DNA from: Promicromonospora sp. MEB111
Lineage (GTDB): Bacteria > Actinomycetota > Actinomycetes > Actinomycetales > Cellulomonadaceae
NCBI RefSeq assembly: GCF_030209445.1
Contig: NZ_JARVSD010000005.1
Location: 1 to 64,000 of the forward strand
Length of the DNA stretch: 64,000 nt
Reading direction: 5' to 3'
A program made the translations under genes and the position numbers. Shown in pieces: positions 22,090 through 33,867 of this stretch. Each line of letters starts with the position of its first letter. The stretch's first letter is position 1. Under the pieces are notes generated by a model that saw only the letters and a program-made list of their open reading frames with translations, did no database searches and was not told the DNA's origin.

Positions 22090-23489
22090 GCAGCGGACGG
22101 ATCGTCGCCGGCCTGCACGACTGGATCGCGGCGGCGGCCCCCGGCGCGCGGCTGCCGTCCAGCAGGGAGCTCGTGGCCCGCTACGGGGCGAGCCCGGTCA
22201 CGGTGCAGAAGGCGCTGCGCACCCTGGTGGCGCAGGGCGTGGTGGAGACCAGGCCGGGGATCGGCACGTTCGTCCGGGCCGTGCGCGTGGCCCGCCCCCA
22301 CGACTTCGGCTGGCAGACGGCGGCGCTCGGCCCCCGCCAGCAGCCCGCCCAGCAGCTGTCCCGGGCCCAGCACACCGTCCCGAACGACGTCATCGCGCTG
22401 CACTCGGGATACCCGGACCGCGAGTTGCTGCCCGAGCGTCTGGTCCGCGCCGCCTTCACCCGGGCGGCGCGCAGCGAGGCCGCCGTGACGCGGTCGCCCG
22501 CCGCCGGGGTCCCGGAGCTGCAGGCCTGGTTCGCGGCCGAGGTGGGTGCCGCGGCGCCCGTCGGCGTCGCGCCGCCCGCGCCGAGCGACGTCGTCGTCTT
22601 CCCCGGCAGCCAGAGCAGCCTCAGCATCACCTTCCGTGCCCTGGTCGGTGAGGGCCGGCCCCTGCTGGTGGAGTCGCCCACCTACTGGGGCGCCCTGCTC
22701 GCGGCCGACCAGGTCGGGGTGCGGGTCGTCCCCGTGCCCAGCGGTCCCGAGGGCCCGGACCCGGAGGCGCTCGCGCGCGCGTTCGAGCAGACCGGGGCGC
22801 GCGCCCTGTACGCGCAGCCCCACTTCGCCAACCCGAGCGGGGCCCGCTGGACGGCCGCGCTCTCCGACGAGGTGCTCCGGCTCGCGCGGCAGCACGGCGC
22901 GTACGTGATCGAGGACGACTGGGCACACGACTTCGGCATCGCCGAGGACGTGGTGCCGCTCGCGACCCGAGACGACAACGGCCACGTGGTCTACCTGCGT
23001 TCCCTGGCCAAGAGCGTCTCGCCGGCGGTGCGGGTCGCGGGGCTCGTCGCCCGGGGACCGGCCCGCGACCGCATCCTCGCCGGCGCCCAGGCCGAGTCCA
23101 TGTACGTGAGCGGCATGCTGCAGGCCGTCGCGCTCGACGTCGTGACCCAGCCCGCCTGGCGCACCCACCTGCGCGGGCTGCGCCAGCAGCTCGCGGGCCG
23201 GCGTGACCTGCTGCTCGGTGCGCTGCGGGAGCACGTCCCGGAGGCGCGCGTCGAGTCGGTGCCCCGGGGCGGCCTGAACCTCTGGGTGCGGTTCCCCGAC
23301 ACGACGGACGTCGCCCGCCTGGTCCGGGACTGCGAGGCGGCGGGCGTGATCATCGCGGCGGGCGACGAGTGGTTCCCGGCCGAGCCGACCGGCGCCTACC
23401 TGCGGCTCAACTACTCGGGGCCGAACCCGGGCGCGTTCCCGGAGGGCGCGCGCGTGATCGGCGAGATGCTGGCGCGGCAGCAGGGCTGA
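22077..23489 (+). CDS. MocR-type regulator: GntR winged helix plus aminotransferase domain
   Basis: 470 aa. The GntR winged helix (about 1-70) reads SGRIVAGLHDWIAAAAPGARLPSSRELVARYGASPVTVQKALRTLVAQGVVETRPGIGTFVRAV. The fold-type I aminotransferase domain (about 100-470) includes YAQPHFANPSGARWTAALS, VIEDDWAHDFG and the PLP lysine region YLRSLAKSVSPAVRVAGLVA. MocR proteins sense PLP or amino compounds and regulate divergent genes. The start overlaps that of the EamA gene, and no ribosome site exists, so translation is likely leaderless. Confidence 0.92.
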   Translation: MYDDSSGRIVAGLHDWIAAAAPGARLPSSRELVARYGASPVTVQKALRTLVAQGVVETRPGIGTFVRAVRVARPHDFGWQTAALGPRQQPAQQLSRAQHTVPNDVIALHSGYPDRELLPERLVRAAFTRAARSEAAVTRSPAAGVPELQAWFAAEVGAAAPVGVAPPAPSDVVVFPGSQSSLSITFRALVGEGRPLLVESPTYWGALLAADQVGVRVVPVPSGPEGPDPEALARAFEQTGARALYAQPHFANPSGARWTAALSDEVLRLARQHGAYVIEDDWAHDFGIAEDVVPLATRDDNGHVVYLRSLAKSVSPAVRVAGLVARGPARDRILAGAQAESMYVSGMLQAVALDVVTQPAWRTHLRGLRQQLAGRRDLLLGALREHVPEARVESVPRGGLNLWVRFPDTTDVARLVRDCEAAGVIIAAGDEWFPAEPTGAYLRLNYSGPNPGAFPEGARVIGEMLARQQG

Positions 23490-23497
23490 CGGAAGCG

Positions 23498-23827
23498 CTA
23501 ATTGGCCGGCAGCGTCCGGGCCCAGCTCACCCCACGCCGCACCCATGTGCCGAGCTCGGCCTCGGTCGCGACGGCGTCCGCCGGGACGTCCAGCCAGCCC
23601 GCCATCACGCGGGCGCCCATCACCGCGCGCTGGGCCGCCGTGGTGCGCGCCAGCTTCTCGGCGTCGTCGGCCCCGACCCGGACCAGCAGCCCGTCGCCGC
23701 GCACCGCCACGGCGAGGTTGCCGCCCACCAGGAACGACAGCCCGCCGAACATACGCCGCTCGGACAGCCCGTCCTCGCCGGCCAGGGCGTGCCGGATCTC
23801 GTCGGCCAGCTCCAGGTCGTAAGCCAT
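23498..23827 (-). CDS. TfoX/Sxy N-terminal domain protein
   Basis: 109 aa comprising a single TfoX_N domain: LADEIRHALAGEDGLSERRMFGGLSFLVGGNLAVAVRGDGLLVRVGADDAEKLA. Stand-alone TfoX_N proteins are common in actinobacteria and have no demonstrated competence role. Convergent with the MocR gene, 9 nt away, and 10 nt downstream of the deazaflavin enzyme gene on the same strand, with which it is probably cotranscribed. Confidence 0.88.
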   Translation of the reverse strand: MAYDLELADEIRHALAGEDGLSERRMFGGLSFLVGGNLAVAVRGDGLLVRVGADDAEKLARTTAAQRAVMGARVMAGWLDVPADAVATEAELGTWVRRGVSWARTLPAN

Positions 23828-23837
23828 GCCGACGAGG

Positions 23838-24329
23838 CTACGCCCGGTCCGGCCGCTCCAGCCGGAAGAGGCGTACCACCCGGCCGGACGCCCGCTCGTA
23901 CTGGCGGTAGCCCGGCCACTGCCTCTCGATCTGCGCCCAGACCGCGTCGCGCTCGCCGTCCTCCACGAGCGTCGCGCGCACCGGGATGCGGCGGCCGTGC
24001 ACGCTGATGCTCGCGTCCGGGTGGGCCAGCAGGTTGTACGTCCACGCGGGGTGCCGGCCCTGGGCGAACGCCGAGCCCGCGACGATTCCCCGGCCCCGCC
24101 CGTCGGGCGTGTACATGAGGTAGGTGTCGCGCCGCTTGCCCGACCGCGCCCCGGTCGAGTGCAGCACCAGGGACGGCACCAGCAACGCGCTGATCTGCAG
24201 CCGGCCGCCGGAGGCCCAGGCGAGCGCGCGCTCGGCGGGCGGCAGCACCACGGGGCCGGCGGCGCGGAAGAGCCGCGTGCGCGTCAGCGGTGCGACGAGG
24301 GAGCGGACGGCGTGCAGCAAGCTGGCCAT
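23838..24329 (-). CDS. Deazaflavin (F420)-dependent nitroreductase-fold oxidoreductase
   Basis: 163 aa of the FDOR-A/Ddn type. Split beta-barrel motifs: LVLHSTGARSGKRRDTYLMYTPDGRGRGIVAGSAFAQGRHPAWTYNLLAHPDASISVHGRRIPVRATLVEDGERDAVWAQIERQWPGYRQYERASGR. The SGKRR...PAWTYNLLAHP combination is characteristic of F420-dependent reductases of the mycobacterial Ddn family, which reduce quinones or activated double bonds. Start ATG 24329 is the first Met consistent with the family length. No F420 biosynthesis genes are in the window. Confidence 0.88.
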   Translation of the reverse strand: MASLLHAVRSLVAPLTRTRLFRAAGPVVLPPAERALAWASGGRLQISALLVPSLVLHSTGARSGKRRDTYLMYTPDGRGRGIVAGSAFAQGRHPAWTYNLLAHPDASISVHGRRIPVRATLVEDGERDAVWAQIERQWPGYRQYERASGRVVRLFRLERPDRA

Positions 24330-24339
24330 CTGTCCATGA

Positions 24340-27411
<3,072 letters not shown>

Positions 27412-27475
27412 GCCGTCCGGGGCGCCCTCCGGAGGCGCTCCGCGAACCATCCCGCCAACCACTCCGTGAGCATCG

Positions 27476-27502
27476 TGCCCGCCCCGCCCGCCGGGGCGGG
27501 CA
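27476..27502 (+). terminator. Hairpin between lacZ and uxuA
   Basis: TGCCCGCCCC (27476-27485) pairs with GGGGCGGGCA (27493-27502) in a perfect stem. No T-run follows, so it may be a terminator for lacZ or part of the uxuA control region. Confidence 0.5.
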
Positions 27503-27505
27503 TGA

Positions 27506-27513
27506 TGTATACA
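27506..27513 (+). promoter_or_regulatory. TGTATACA palindrome over the uxuA -10 box
   Basis: ATGTATACAA contains a perfect TGTATACA palindrome whose TATACA (27508-27513) is the best -10 hexamer before uxuA. Sites of the GTATAC type are bound by many GntR/FadR-class repressors of sugar-acid genes. No such repressor is encoded nearby. Confidence 0.5.
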
Positions 27514-27548
27514 AGAGCGGCTGGACAACGACGACGAGGAGAACCGCT

Positions 27549-28670
27549 GTGAAGATGGGCTTCCGCTGGTACGGCGAGGGCAACGACACCGTGACCCTGG
27601 ATCACGTGCGCCAGATCCCTGGCGTGGAGACCATCGTGTGGAGCCTGCACCACAAGCAGGCCGGTGAGGTGTGGGAGCAGGCGGAGATCGACGCCGAGAT
27701 CGCGAAGATCACGGGCCTGTCCGACGCGGCGCGCGCCCAGGGCATCACGAAGACCTTCGACGCCGAGGTGGTCGAGTCCGTCAACGTGCACGAGTCGATC
27801 AAGCTCGGCCGCACCGTGCTCGGGCTGAGCCGCGACGAGGCGATCGAGAACTACATCACGACGATCCGCCGCCTGGGGCAGTCGGGCGTGAAGGTGGTCT
27901 GCTACAACTTCATGCCGGTCTTCGACTGGCTGCGCACCGACCTGTGGCACCCGCTGCCCGACGGCTCGACCGCGCTGTTCTACGAGAAGGCCGTGGTCGA
28001 CAAGATGTCGCCCGAGAGCCTGATCGCCGACATGGAGGCCAACACCCACGGCCTGACCCTCCCGGGCTGGGAGCCGGAGCGGCTGGCGAGCTTCAGCGAG
28101 CTCAACGCCGCGTACGAGGGCGTGACGCACGACGACATGTACGCGAACTACAAGTACTTCCTCGACGCGGTGATCCCCACCTGCGAGGAGGTCGACGTGA
28201 AGCTCGGCGTGCACCCGGACGACCCGCCCTTCGACGTCTTCGGCTGGCCGCGCGTGGTCTCGACCAAGGAGGGCATCGCGCGCGTGCTCGACCTGAACCC
28301 GAGCCCGTACAACGGCCTGACGCTCTGCCTGGGCAGCTTCTCGGCCAACCCGGAGCAGGACCCCGTCGACGCGGTCAAGACGTTCATGGACCGCATCCAC
28401 TTCTCGCACGTGCGCAACATCAAGCACTTCGACAACGGGGACTTCACCGAGGTGGCGCACCGCGCGTGCGAGGGCAGCGTCGACACCACCGGCATCATGA
28501 AGGCGTACGCCGAGGCGAACTACCAGGGCTACATCCGGCCCGACCACGGCCGCCACCTGTGGGACGAGAACACCACGAACAAGCCTCGCCCCGGGTACGG
28601 GCTGTACGACCGGGCGCTGGGCATCCAGTACCTCCTCGGCGCCTGGGACGCGTACCGCTACCAGGCGTGA
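27549..28670 (+). CDS. uxuA: Mannonate dehydratase
   Basis: 373 aa. Converts D-mannonate to 2-keto-3-deoxygluconate in hexuronate breakdown; cytosolic, metal-dependent, TIM-barrel. Recognised from MGFRWYGEGNDTVTLDHVRQIPGVETIVWSLHH, VCYNFMPVFDWLRTDL, KLGVHPDDPPFDVFGWPRVV, HFSHVRNIKHFDNGDFTEVAHRACEG and YIRPDHGRHLWDE. Length is normal for the family. The GTG at 27549 has AGGAG 7 nt upstream, which decides the start over the ATG at 27555. Other hexuronate genes (uxaC, kdgK, mannonate reductase) are not in the window. Confidence 0.95.
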   Translation: MKMGFRWYGEGNDTVTLDHVRQIPGVETIVWSLHHKQAGEVWEQAEIDAEIAKITGLSDAARAQGITKTFDAEVVESVNVHESIKLGRTVLGLSRDEAIENYITTIRRLGQSGVKVVCYNFMPVFDWLRTDLWHPLPDGSTALFYEKAVVDKMSPESLIADMEANTHGLTLPGWEPERLASFSELNAAYEGVTHDDMYANYKYFLDAVIPTCEEVDVKLGVHPDDPPFDVFGWPRVVSTKEGIARVLDLNPSPYNGLTLCLGSFSANPEQDPVDAVKTFMDRIHFSHVRNIKHFDNGDFTEVAHRACEGSVDTTGIMKAYAEANYQGYIRPDHGRHLWDENTTNKPRPGYGLYDRALGIQYLLGAWDAYRYQA

Positions 28671-28709
28671 TTCCTGGCGGACGGGCACCCGCGCTGCCAT
28701 GATCCAGGG

Positions 28710-29864
28710 ATGGTGAGCAGCGCAGGGTCCAGGGCCGGCGACGGGTCCGCGTCCGGCGGCGGCGCGTCGCCGGACGCCGCGCCGTCGGGGGTGGCCGTCG
28801 CGCCGTCTGGGGTGGCCGTAGCGCCCGACGTCGCGCCCGGGCCGCCGACCGCCGTCGACGGGCCGGCGTATGCCTCGTGGGGACAGCGCGTCGTCGCGGC
28901 GATCCTCGACGACGCGATCCTGGCCGGTGTCACCTGGCTGGCGCTCGGCGTGGGGTTCGCTCCCGTCACGCTCACACCCGTGCTCGGCGCGGCCGGCACC
29001 GAGAGCTGGTCGAGCGGTCCCCTGGTCCTCGTTCCGGTCGCGGCCCTCGTGGCCCTGCTGGTGCTCCAGGCGCTGACGGGCTGGACCCCGGGCAGGCTCG
29101 TGACCGGCATCAGGGTGGTCCGCGAGGACGACCACCGGCCGGCCGGGCTGTGGCGGACGTCGGCGCGCTGGGTGCTGCACGTGCTCGACGCGATCCTCCT
29201 GATCGGCTACCTGCGACCCCTCTGGCACGCGAGGCGGCAGACCTTCGCCGACTCGATCGTGCGGACCGTCGTGGTGCGCGAGGTGCCCGACCTCCCGCGG
29301 CGGTCGCGCGTCGCCGTGCACGTGGCGGCGGCAGTCACCTGCGTGCTCGGGATCGGCTACTGCGTGCCGATCAGCAGCGGGAGCGGTGAGAGCCTGGTCG
29401 GCGAGCCCCTGTGCGAGCTGGAGCACGCCGGACCAGCCCTGACCGGCGGAGAGATCACGCCGGCCGCGTCCGTGTCGATCAACCGGGAGCGCCGGCTGTG
29501 GACCGTCCGGGAGACCCGTTCGGTGAGCCCGGGCGCGACGATCGCGTGGGCCAGCGACCCGTCGGCGCGCGACACCGGGTACCGGGTCGAGCTCGACGTC
29601 CGGCCGGGAGCCGGCGAGGAACCGATGGTCTCCCGGTCCTGGGACATCGGCACGGGCAGCGTCGACGCCCGGGAGGACGACGCCGGGTTCACGCACACCC
29701 GGACCATCTCGGCCGACGAGGACCGGCACGACGCCGAGGTCAACCTCACCGCACCGGGCTCCGACCTCGACGTCGCCGCCGGCACGTGGTTCGACGTGCG
29801 CGTCCTCGCCGACGGCGAGGAGCTCGCGGCGTGCGGCGGCGCGGCGGCCTGGACCGCGCCCTAG
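28710..29864 (+). CDS. RDD family membrane protein
   Basis: 384 aa. A Ser/Gly/Ala/Pro-rich N-terminus of about 45 residues includes a tandem APSGVAV repeat encoded by two 21-bp copies at 28781-28822. The RDD domain (about 48-190) has RVVAAILDDAILAGVTWLALG, a second helix at about 110-125, and TPGRLVTGIRVVREDDHRPAGLWRTSARWVLHVLDAILLIGYLRPLWHARRQTFADSIVRTVVV. A further TM helix (AVHVAAAVTCVLGIGYCVP) is followed by an extracytoplasmic beta-rich domain. CATGAT sits 6 nt before the ATG, suggesting a leaderless mRNA. The domain order, RDD plus outer domain, is uncommon. Function unknown. Confidence 0.78.
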   Translation: MVSSAGSRAGDGSASGGGASPDAAPSGVAVAPSGVAVAPDVAPGPPTAVDGPAYASWGQRVVAAILDDAILAGVTWLALGVGFAPVTLTPVLGAAGTESWSSGPLVLVPVAALVALLVLQALTGWTPGRLVTGIRVVREDDHRPAGLWRTSARWVLHVLDAILLIGYLRPLWHARRQTFADSIVRTVVVREVPDLPRRSRVAVHVAAAVTCVLGIGYCVPISSGSGESLVGEPLCELEHAGPALTGGEITPAASVSINRERRLWTVRETRSVSPGATIAWASDPSARDTGYRVELDVRPGAGEEPMVSRSWDIGTGSVDAREDDAGFTHTRTISADEDRHDAEVNLTAPGSDLDVAAGTWFDVRVLADGEELAACGGAAAWTAP

Positions 29865-29888
29865 CCGGGCGCCCTCTACCCTGGCCGC

Positions 29889-30512
29889 ATGACCGCGACG
29901 CAACCGCGTGAGATCGTCGTCCACCCCGCCAACGAGGTGTCGTGGGACGACCTCCAGGCGGTGTTCGGGGAGCGCGGCACCCCGCAGTGGTGCCAGTGCC
30001 AGTGGTTCAAGTTCACCAACGCGGAGTTCGACGCCCTCGGCGGCCCGGAACGGCAGCGCGCGCTCGCGGAGCAGACCGGGTGCGGGGACGCGCAGGCGGC
30101 GTCGACCACCGGACTCGTCGCCTACCTGGACGGTGAGCCCGTGGGCTGGTGCGCCGTCGAACCGCGGACCGCGTACCCGCGGCTGCGTACGTCCCGCCTG
30201 GTCTGGACCGGCCGGGACGAGGACCGCGACGACGCGACCGTGTGGTCCGTGACCTGCTTCGTCACCCGGAAAGGCCACCGTCGGCAAGGGATCGGGACCG
30301 CCCTGGCACGGGCCGCGCTCGGCTTCGCGCGGGACCGCGGCGCGACGGCGGTCGAGGGCTACCCGCTGCTGCCCCGTCCCGACGGGAAGGTGGGGAGCGG
30401 CGACCTCTACGTCGGAACCGTCGGCATGTTCGAGGCCGCCGGATTCGTCGAGGTCAGCCGGCCCACGGAGCGGCGGGCCGTGATGCGGGCATCGGCCGGG
30501 ACCGCGCCCTAG
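29889..30512 (+). CDS. GNAT family N-acetyltransferase
   Basis: 207 aa. It contains WCQCQWFK near the N-terminus, then VAYLDGEPVGWCAVEPRTAYPRL, and the acetyl-CoA loop RKGHRRQGIGTALARAALGFARDRGATAVEGYPL. This Cys-containing subtype occurs in many actinobacteria, often next to DinB proteins. TACCCT lies 6 nt before the ATG (leaderless). Substrate unknown. Confidence 0.82.
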   Translation: MTATQPREIVVHPANEVSWDDLQAVFGERGTPQWCQCQWFKFTNAEFDALGGPERQRALAEQTGCGDAQAASTTGLVAYLDGEPVGWCAVEPRTAYPRLRTSRLVWTGRDEDRDDATVWSVTCFVTRKGHRRQGIGTALARAALGFARDRGATAVEGYPLLPRPDGKVGSGDLYVGTVGMFEAAGFVEVSRPTERRAVMRASAGTAP

Positions 30513-30573
30513 CCGGGCGGCCCGGCGGAAAATCCCGTGGCCCGAGGCTCCGGCACGGTCCACCCTGGATCGT

Positions 30574-31185
30574 ATGGAACCCACGGAGCACGACGCCGAA
30601 GCGCCTCCAGCGACCCGGTGGACCGGGTCGACCGTCTTCCCCGACATGTGGGTGGACCCCGACGACGACCCCCGCGAGACCGACGTCCCGCCCGGCGACG
30701 AGCGCGCCATGCTGCTCGACTACCTCCGCTACTACCGGCTCACCCTGGAGCTCAAGTGCACGGGGCTCGACGCCGAGCAGCTCGCCCGCCGGTCCGCGCC
30801 GCCGTCCACCATGTCCCTGCTCGGGCTGGTGCGGCACCTCGCCGACGGGGAACGGCACCTGCGGCGGGTGATGGCCGGTGAGGACGCGCCGCCGCTCTAC
30901 CGGACCGACGACGACCGCGACGCCGACTGGAACGGCGCCGTCGCGGACCCGGCCGTCGCCCAGGACGCCTGGCGGCAGTGGCACACCGAGATGGCGGCCA
31001 CCGACCGCTACCTCGACACCGTCACCGACCTCGAGAGCTGGAACGTCGGCGCCTCCGACCTCGGGCCCGACGGCGGGGACCTCCAGCTCCGGGACGGCAT
31101 CGTGTCGCAGATCGTCGAGTACGCGCGGCACTGCGGGCACGCCGACATCCTGCGCGAACGCATCGACGGGCGCGTGGGCCAGTAG
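30574..31185 (+). CDS. DinB/DUF664 family protein, second copy
   Basis: 203 aa. LLDYLRYYRLTLELKCTGLDAEQLARRSAPPSTMSLLGLVRHLADGERHLRRVMAGED and VEYARHCGHADILRERIDGRVGQ match the DUF664 pattern, with the candidate metal histidines in RHLADGE and RHCGHAD. It is longer at the N-terminus than the copy at 17435-17953. CACCCT lies 7 nt before the ATG. It follows the acetyltransferase by 61 nt, across a gap GC-rich enough to hold its own promoter. Confidence 0.82.
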   Translation: MEPTEHDAEAPPATRWTGSTVFPDMWVDPDDDPRETDVPPGDERAMLLDYLRYYRLTLELKCTGLDAEQLARRSAPPSTMSLLGLVRHLADGERHLRRVMAGEDAPPLYRTDDDRDADWNGAVADPAVAQDAWRQWHTEMAATDRYLDTVTDLESWNVGASDLGPDGGDLQLRDGIVSQIVEYARHCGHADILRERIDGRVGQ

Positions 31186-31370
31186 GCGCCGTCGGTCCCG
31201 ACCTGGCGCCCGGTCCGGCTACAGGCCACGCCCGCCCGCGGGTGATGTCCGGGCCGACCCCCGTCGGCCGCTTGCGCCCGCGCACCACGGTGGCAGTGTG
31301 GAAAGGGTCCGGTGCTCCCGACGGGAACCCGCCGTGCGGTTGCCGGTGATCACGAAGGAGTGAGACAGCC

Positions 31371-31787
31371 ATGGTCAACGTACGAAATGTGTTGCCGACG
31401 TTCGCGGCGAACGACATCGACGCGGCGCGCGCGTTCTACGCCGACACGCTCGGGCTGAGCGTGTCGACCCTGGACGAGGGGGCCGGCATCGTGCTCGACC
31501 TCGGCGACGGCGCCGCCGTCTTCGTCTACCAGAAGGACGACCACGTCCCCGCGCCGTTCACCGTCATGCACCTGACGGTCGACGACGTCGACGAGGTGGT
31601 CGACGAGCTCGCCGCCCAGGGCGTGACCTTCCAGCACTACGAGGGTTTCGACCAGGACGAGAAGGGCATCGTGCGCGGGTTCATGGAGGGCGGCGACGGC
31701 GCCTGGTTCACCGACCCGGCGGGCAACATCATCGGGCTCGCGGACGGCGGCGGGATGGAGGCCTTCCTCGAAAATCCCGGCGGCTGA
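31371..31787 (+). CDS. VOC/glyoxalase family protein
   Basis: 138 aa. Pattern VLPTFAANDIDAARAFYADTLGLSVSTLDEGAGIVLDLGDGAAVFVYQKDDHVPAPFTVMHLTVDDVDEVVDELAAQGVTFQHYEGFDQDEKGIVRGF...GAWFTDPAGNIIGL is a complete two-half VOC fold. The usual His ligand at the first strand is replaced, and HLTV and the late Asp region are present. Ligand and reaction unknown. AAGGAG lies 11 nt before the ATG. Confidence 0.85.
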   Translation: MVNVRNVLPTFAANDIDAARAFYADTLGLSVSTLDEGAGIVLDLGDGAAVFVYQKDDHVPAPFTVMHLTVDDVDEVVDELAAQGVTFQHYEGFDQDEKGIVRGFMEGGDGAWFTDPAGNIIGLADGGGMEAFLENPGG

Positions 31788-31815
31788 CCGCGCCGCCTGG
31801 GTAGCATCTGGCGCC

Positions 31816-32688
31816 ATGTCACCCACGTTCGTGCTGGTCCACGGCGCCTTCGCCAACTCGTTCTCGTTCGCGCCGCTGCAGGCCGAGCTCGCCCTGCACG
31901 GGCACCGCTCCGCGGCGGTCGACCTGCCCGGCCACGGGTTCGAGGCCACCTACCCGGCCGCGTACCAGGCGCCGCAGGACCTGGCCGGCCTCGCCACCAC
32001 GCCCGGCGCCATCAAGGGCGTGACCCTCGCCGACAACGCGGCACGCGTCATCGAGGTCCTCGAACGTGCCAGGAAGAACGGCCCGGTGATCCTGGTCGGC
32101 CACAGCAGGGGCGGCATCACCGTGACCGCCGTCGCCAACGCCCGCCCCGACCTGGTCGACCGCATCGTCTACGTCTCCGCCTGGGCACCCGTCGACCTGG
32201 AGGTGGGCGCCTACTACGCCCAGCCCGAGATGGCCGACGTCGACGCGGGGGCGCTCGCGGCCGTCGTCGCCGGCGACCCGGCCGCGCTGGGCCTGCTGCG
32301 TGCGAACTTCCGCACGGCCGACCCGGCGGTGCTGGCCGGCCTGAAGGAGGCGTTCCTCGCCGACGGTACTGACGACGAGCTCCGTACGTTCCTCACCACG
32401 TTCCAGCCGGACGAGAACCTCGACGTGGGCACGTCGGAGGACCGCGCCCAGGCGGAGACCTGGGGCACGATCCCCCGCTCGTACGTGCGGCTGGACGCGG
32501 ACACGAGCATCCCGCCCGCGATGCAGGACCGGATGATCCGGGAGGGCGACGCGCTCACGCCCGGCAACCCGTACGACGTGCACACCCTCGCGTCCAGCCA
32601 CCTGTCGTGGCTGGTCCGGCCGCGCGCGGCGGCCGAGGTGCTGGCCGGCTTGGCGGCCGGGCTCAGCGAGACGCCCGCAGCAGGCTGA
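31816..32688 (+). CDS. Alpha/beta hydrolase
   Basis: 290 aa. FVLVHGAFANSFSFAPLQAELALHGHRSAAVDLPGHGFEATYP gives the oxyanion region. GHSRGGIT holds the nucleophile Ser. A late HLSWLVRP holds the candidate His, with an acid in between. It is close to the plant methylesterase/hydroxynitrile-lyase-like hydrolases of actinobacteria. TAGCAT precedes the ATG by 9 nt. Its 3' end overlaps the convergent TetR gene by 26 bp. Confidence 0.87.
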   Translation: MSPTFVLVHGAFANSFSFAPLQAELALHGHRSAAVDLPGHGFEATYPAAYQAPQDLAGLATTPGAIKGVTLADNAARVIEVLERARKNGPVILVGHSRGGITVTAVANARPDLVDRIVYVSAWAPVDLEVGAYYAQPEMADVDAGALAAVVAGDPAALGLLRANFRTADPAVLAGLKEAFLADGTDDELRTFLTTFQPDENLDVGTSEDRAQAETWGTIPRSYVRLDADTSIPPAMQDRMIREGDALTPGNPYDVHTLASSHLSWLVRPRAAAEVLAGLAAGLSETPAAG

Positions 32689-33253
32689 GCTGGAGTGCGA
32701 CGGCCCCGGTGACCCGGGGCTCGTCGTCGGTGGCGAGCAGGTCGAGCAGGGCGCCCCGGAGCACGGCGAGGGCGAGCGTGCGGCGCGCCGCTCCGTCAGG
32801 GGCGTCCCGCTCGGGCGCGGGCTGGCGAGCGGCCAGGACCCCGAGCCAGTCGTCCACCGTGGTGCGTGCGAACCCGGCCCACGGCCCGTCGGGTTCCACG
32901 AGCGAGCGGGCATAGGCCTCGGCCCACAGGCGCAGCAGCGGCCGGCGCTCGGCGGCGGCCAGCCAGGACCAGACCAGCTCGACCGCTCCGGCCAGGTCCG
33001 CGGGCGCCCTGCCGTCGGCCCGGTCCAGGCGGGCCAGGAACCCGAGCTCGTCCTCGCGCGCCCGGCGCAGGAGCGCCTTGATCAGGCCGTCCTTGCTGCC
33101 CCACAGGAACATCAGCACGCGCGGGCTCGACCCGATGGCCGTGGCCAGGGGGCGCAGGGACAGGTCGGCCAGGCCGTTGGCCAGCGCGTACGCGTACGCA
33201 GCCTCCAGCAGCTCGACCTGGCGTGCGGACGGGCCTGGTTCGGCGTCGGGCAT
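32663..33253 (-). CDS. TetR family transcriptional regulator
   Basis: 196 aa. The N-terminal helix-turn-helix reads QVELLEAAYAYALANGLADLSLRPLATAIGSSPRVLMFLWGSKDGLIKALLRRAREDELGFL. The C-terminal domain is Leu-rich and variable. TAGGCT stands 6 nt before the ATG at 33253, so the mRNA is probably leaderless. Upstream, between it and the divergent acetyltransferase, ACTGA and TCAGT arms 10 nt apart (near 33270-33289) could be its operator. The target is likely the divergent acetyltransferase gene and/or itself. Confidence 0.87.
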   Translation of the reverse strand: MPDAEPGPSARQVELLEAAYAYALANGLADLSLRPLATAIGSSPRVLMFLWGSKDGLIKALLRRAREDELGFLARLDRADGRAPADLAGAVELVWSWLAAAERRPLLRLWAEAYARSLVEPDGPWAGFARTTVDDWLGVLAARQPAPERDAPDGAARRTLALAVLRGALLDLLATDDEPRVTGAVALQLSLLRASR

Positions 33254-33308
33254 GCGGTTAGCCTAGTGCCACTGAAACAGTCGTGTCAGTAGCCAGCGGG
33301 AGGACAGC

Positions 33309-33827
33309 ATGCAGCAGCAAGACCGGCGGCCCGAGGTGCACGTGCGTCGCGCCGACCAGCCCGGCGACCTGGGCTGGGTGGTGATGGCGCACGGCGAGAC
33401 CTACCACCGCCAGTTCGGCTGGGACACGGCCTTCGAGGCCCTCGTCGCCCGGATCGTCGCCGACTATGCCGCGGACCACGACCCCCGCACCGAGGCGGGG
33501 TGGATCGCCGAGGTGGACGGCGAGCGCGCCGGCTGCGTCTTCCTGGTGACGGGCGACGAGCCGGGTACCGCCAAGCTTCGGATCCTGCTGGTCGCGCCCG
33601 AGGCCCGCGGGCTGGGACTGGGCCGGAGCCTGGTCGAGGAGTGCCTCGCGTTCGCGCGGGCTGCCGGCTACGAGCGCGTGACCCTGTGGACCAACGACGT
33701 GCTCGCCTCGGCGCGGCACATCTATGAGGCCGTGGGCTTCACGCTCGCCGACGAGGAACCGCACCACAGCTTCGGCCACGACCTGCTGGGCCAGAACTGG
33801 GTGCTGGACCTGGCGCGGGCGGGGTGA
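33309..33827 (+). CDS. GNAT family N-acetyltransferase
   Basis: 172 aa. MarR-linked type acetyltransferase domain: VHVRRADQPGDLGWVVMAHGETYHRQFGWDTAFEALVARIVADY, then AGCVFLVTGDEPGTAKLRILLVAPEARGLGLGRSLVEECLAFARAAGYERVTLWTNDVLASARHIYEAVGF. This domain is often found fused behind MarR regulators; here it is free and diverges from a TetR gene. GGGAGG lies 6 nt before the ATG at 33309. Confidence 0.88.
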   Translation: MQQQDRRPEVHVRRADQPGDLGWVVMAHGETYHRQFGWDTAFEALVARIVADYAADHDPRTEAGWIAEVDGERAGCVFLVTGDEPGTAKLRILLVAPEARGLGLGRSLVEECLAFARAAGYERVTLWTNDVLASARHIYEAVGFTLADEEPHHSFGHDLLGQNWVLDLARAG

Positions 33828-33867
33828 GGCGCCGGTCTCCGGCGGGGGTGTGGCCCGACCGGAGTCG

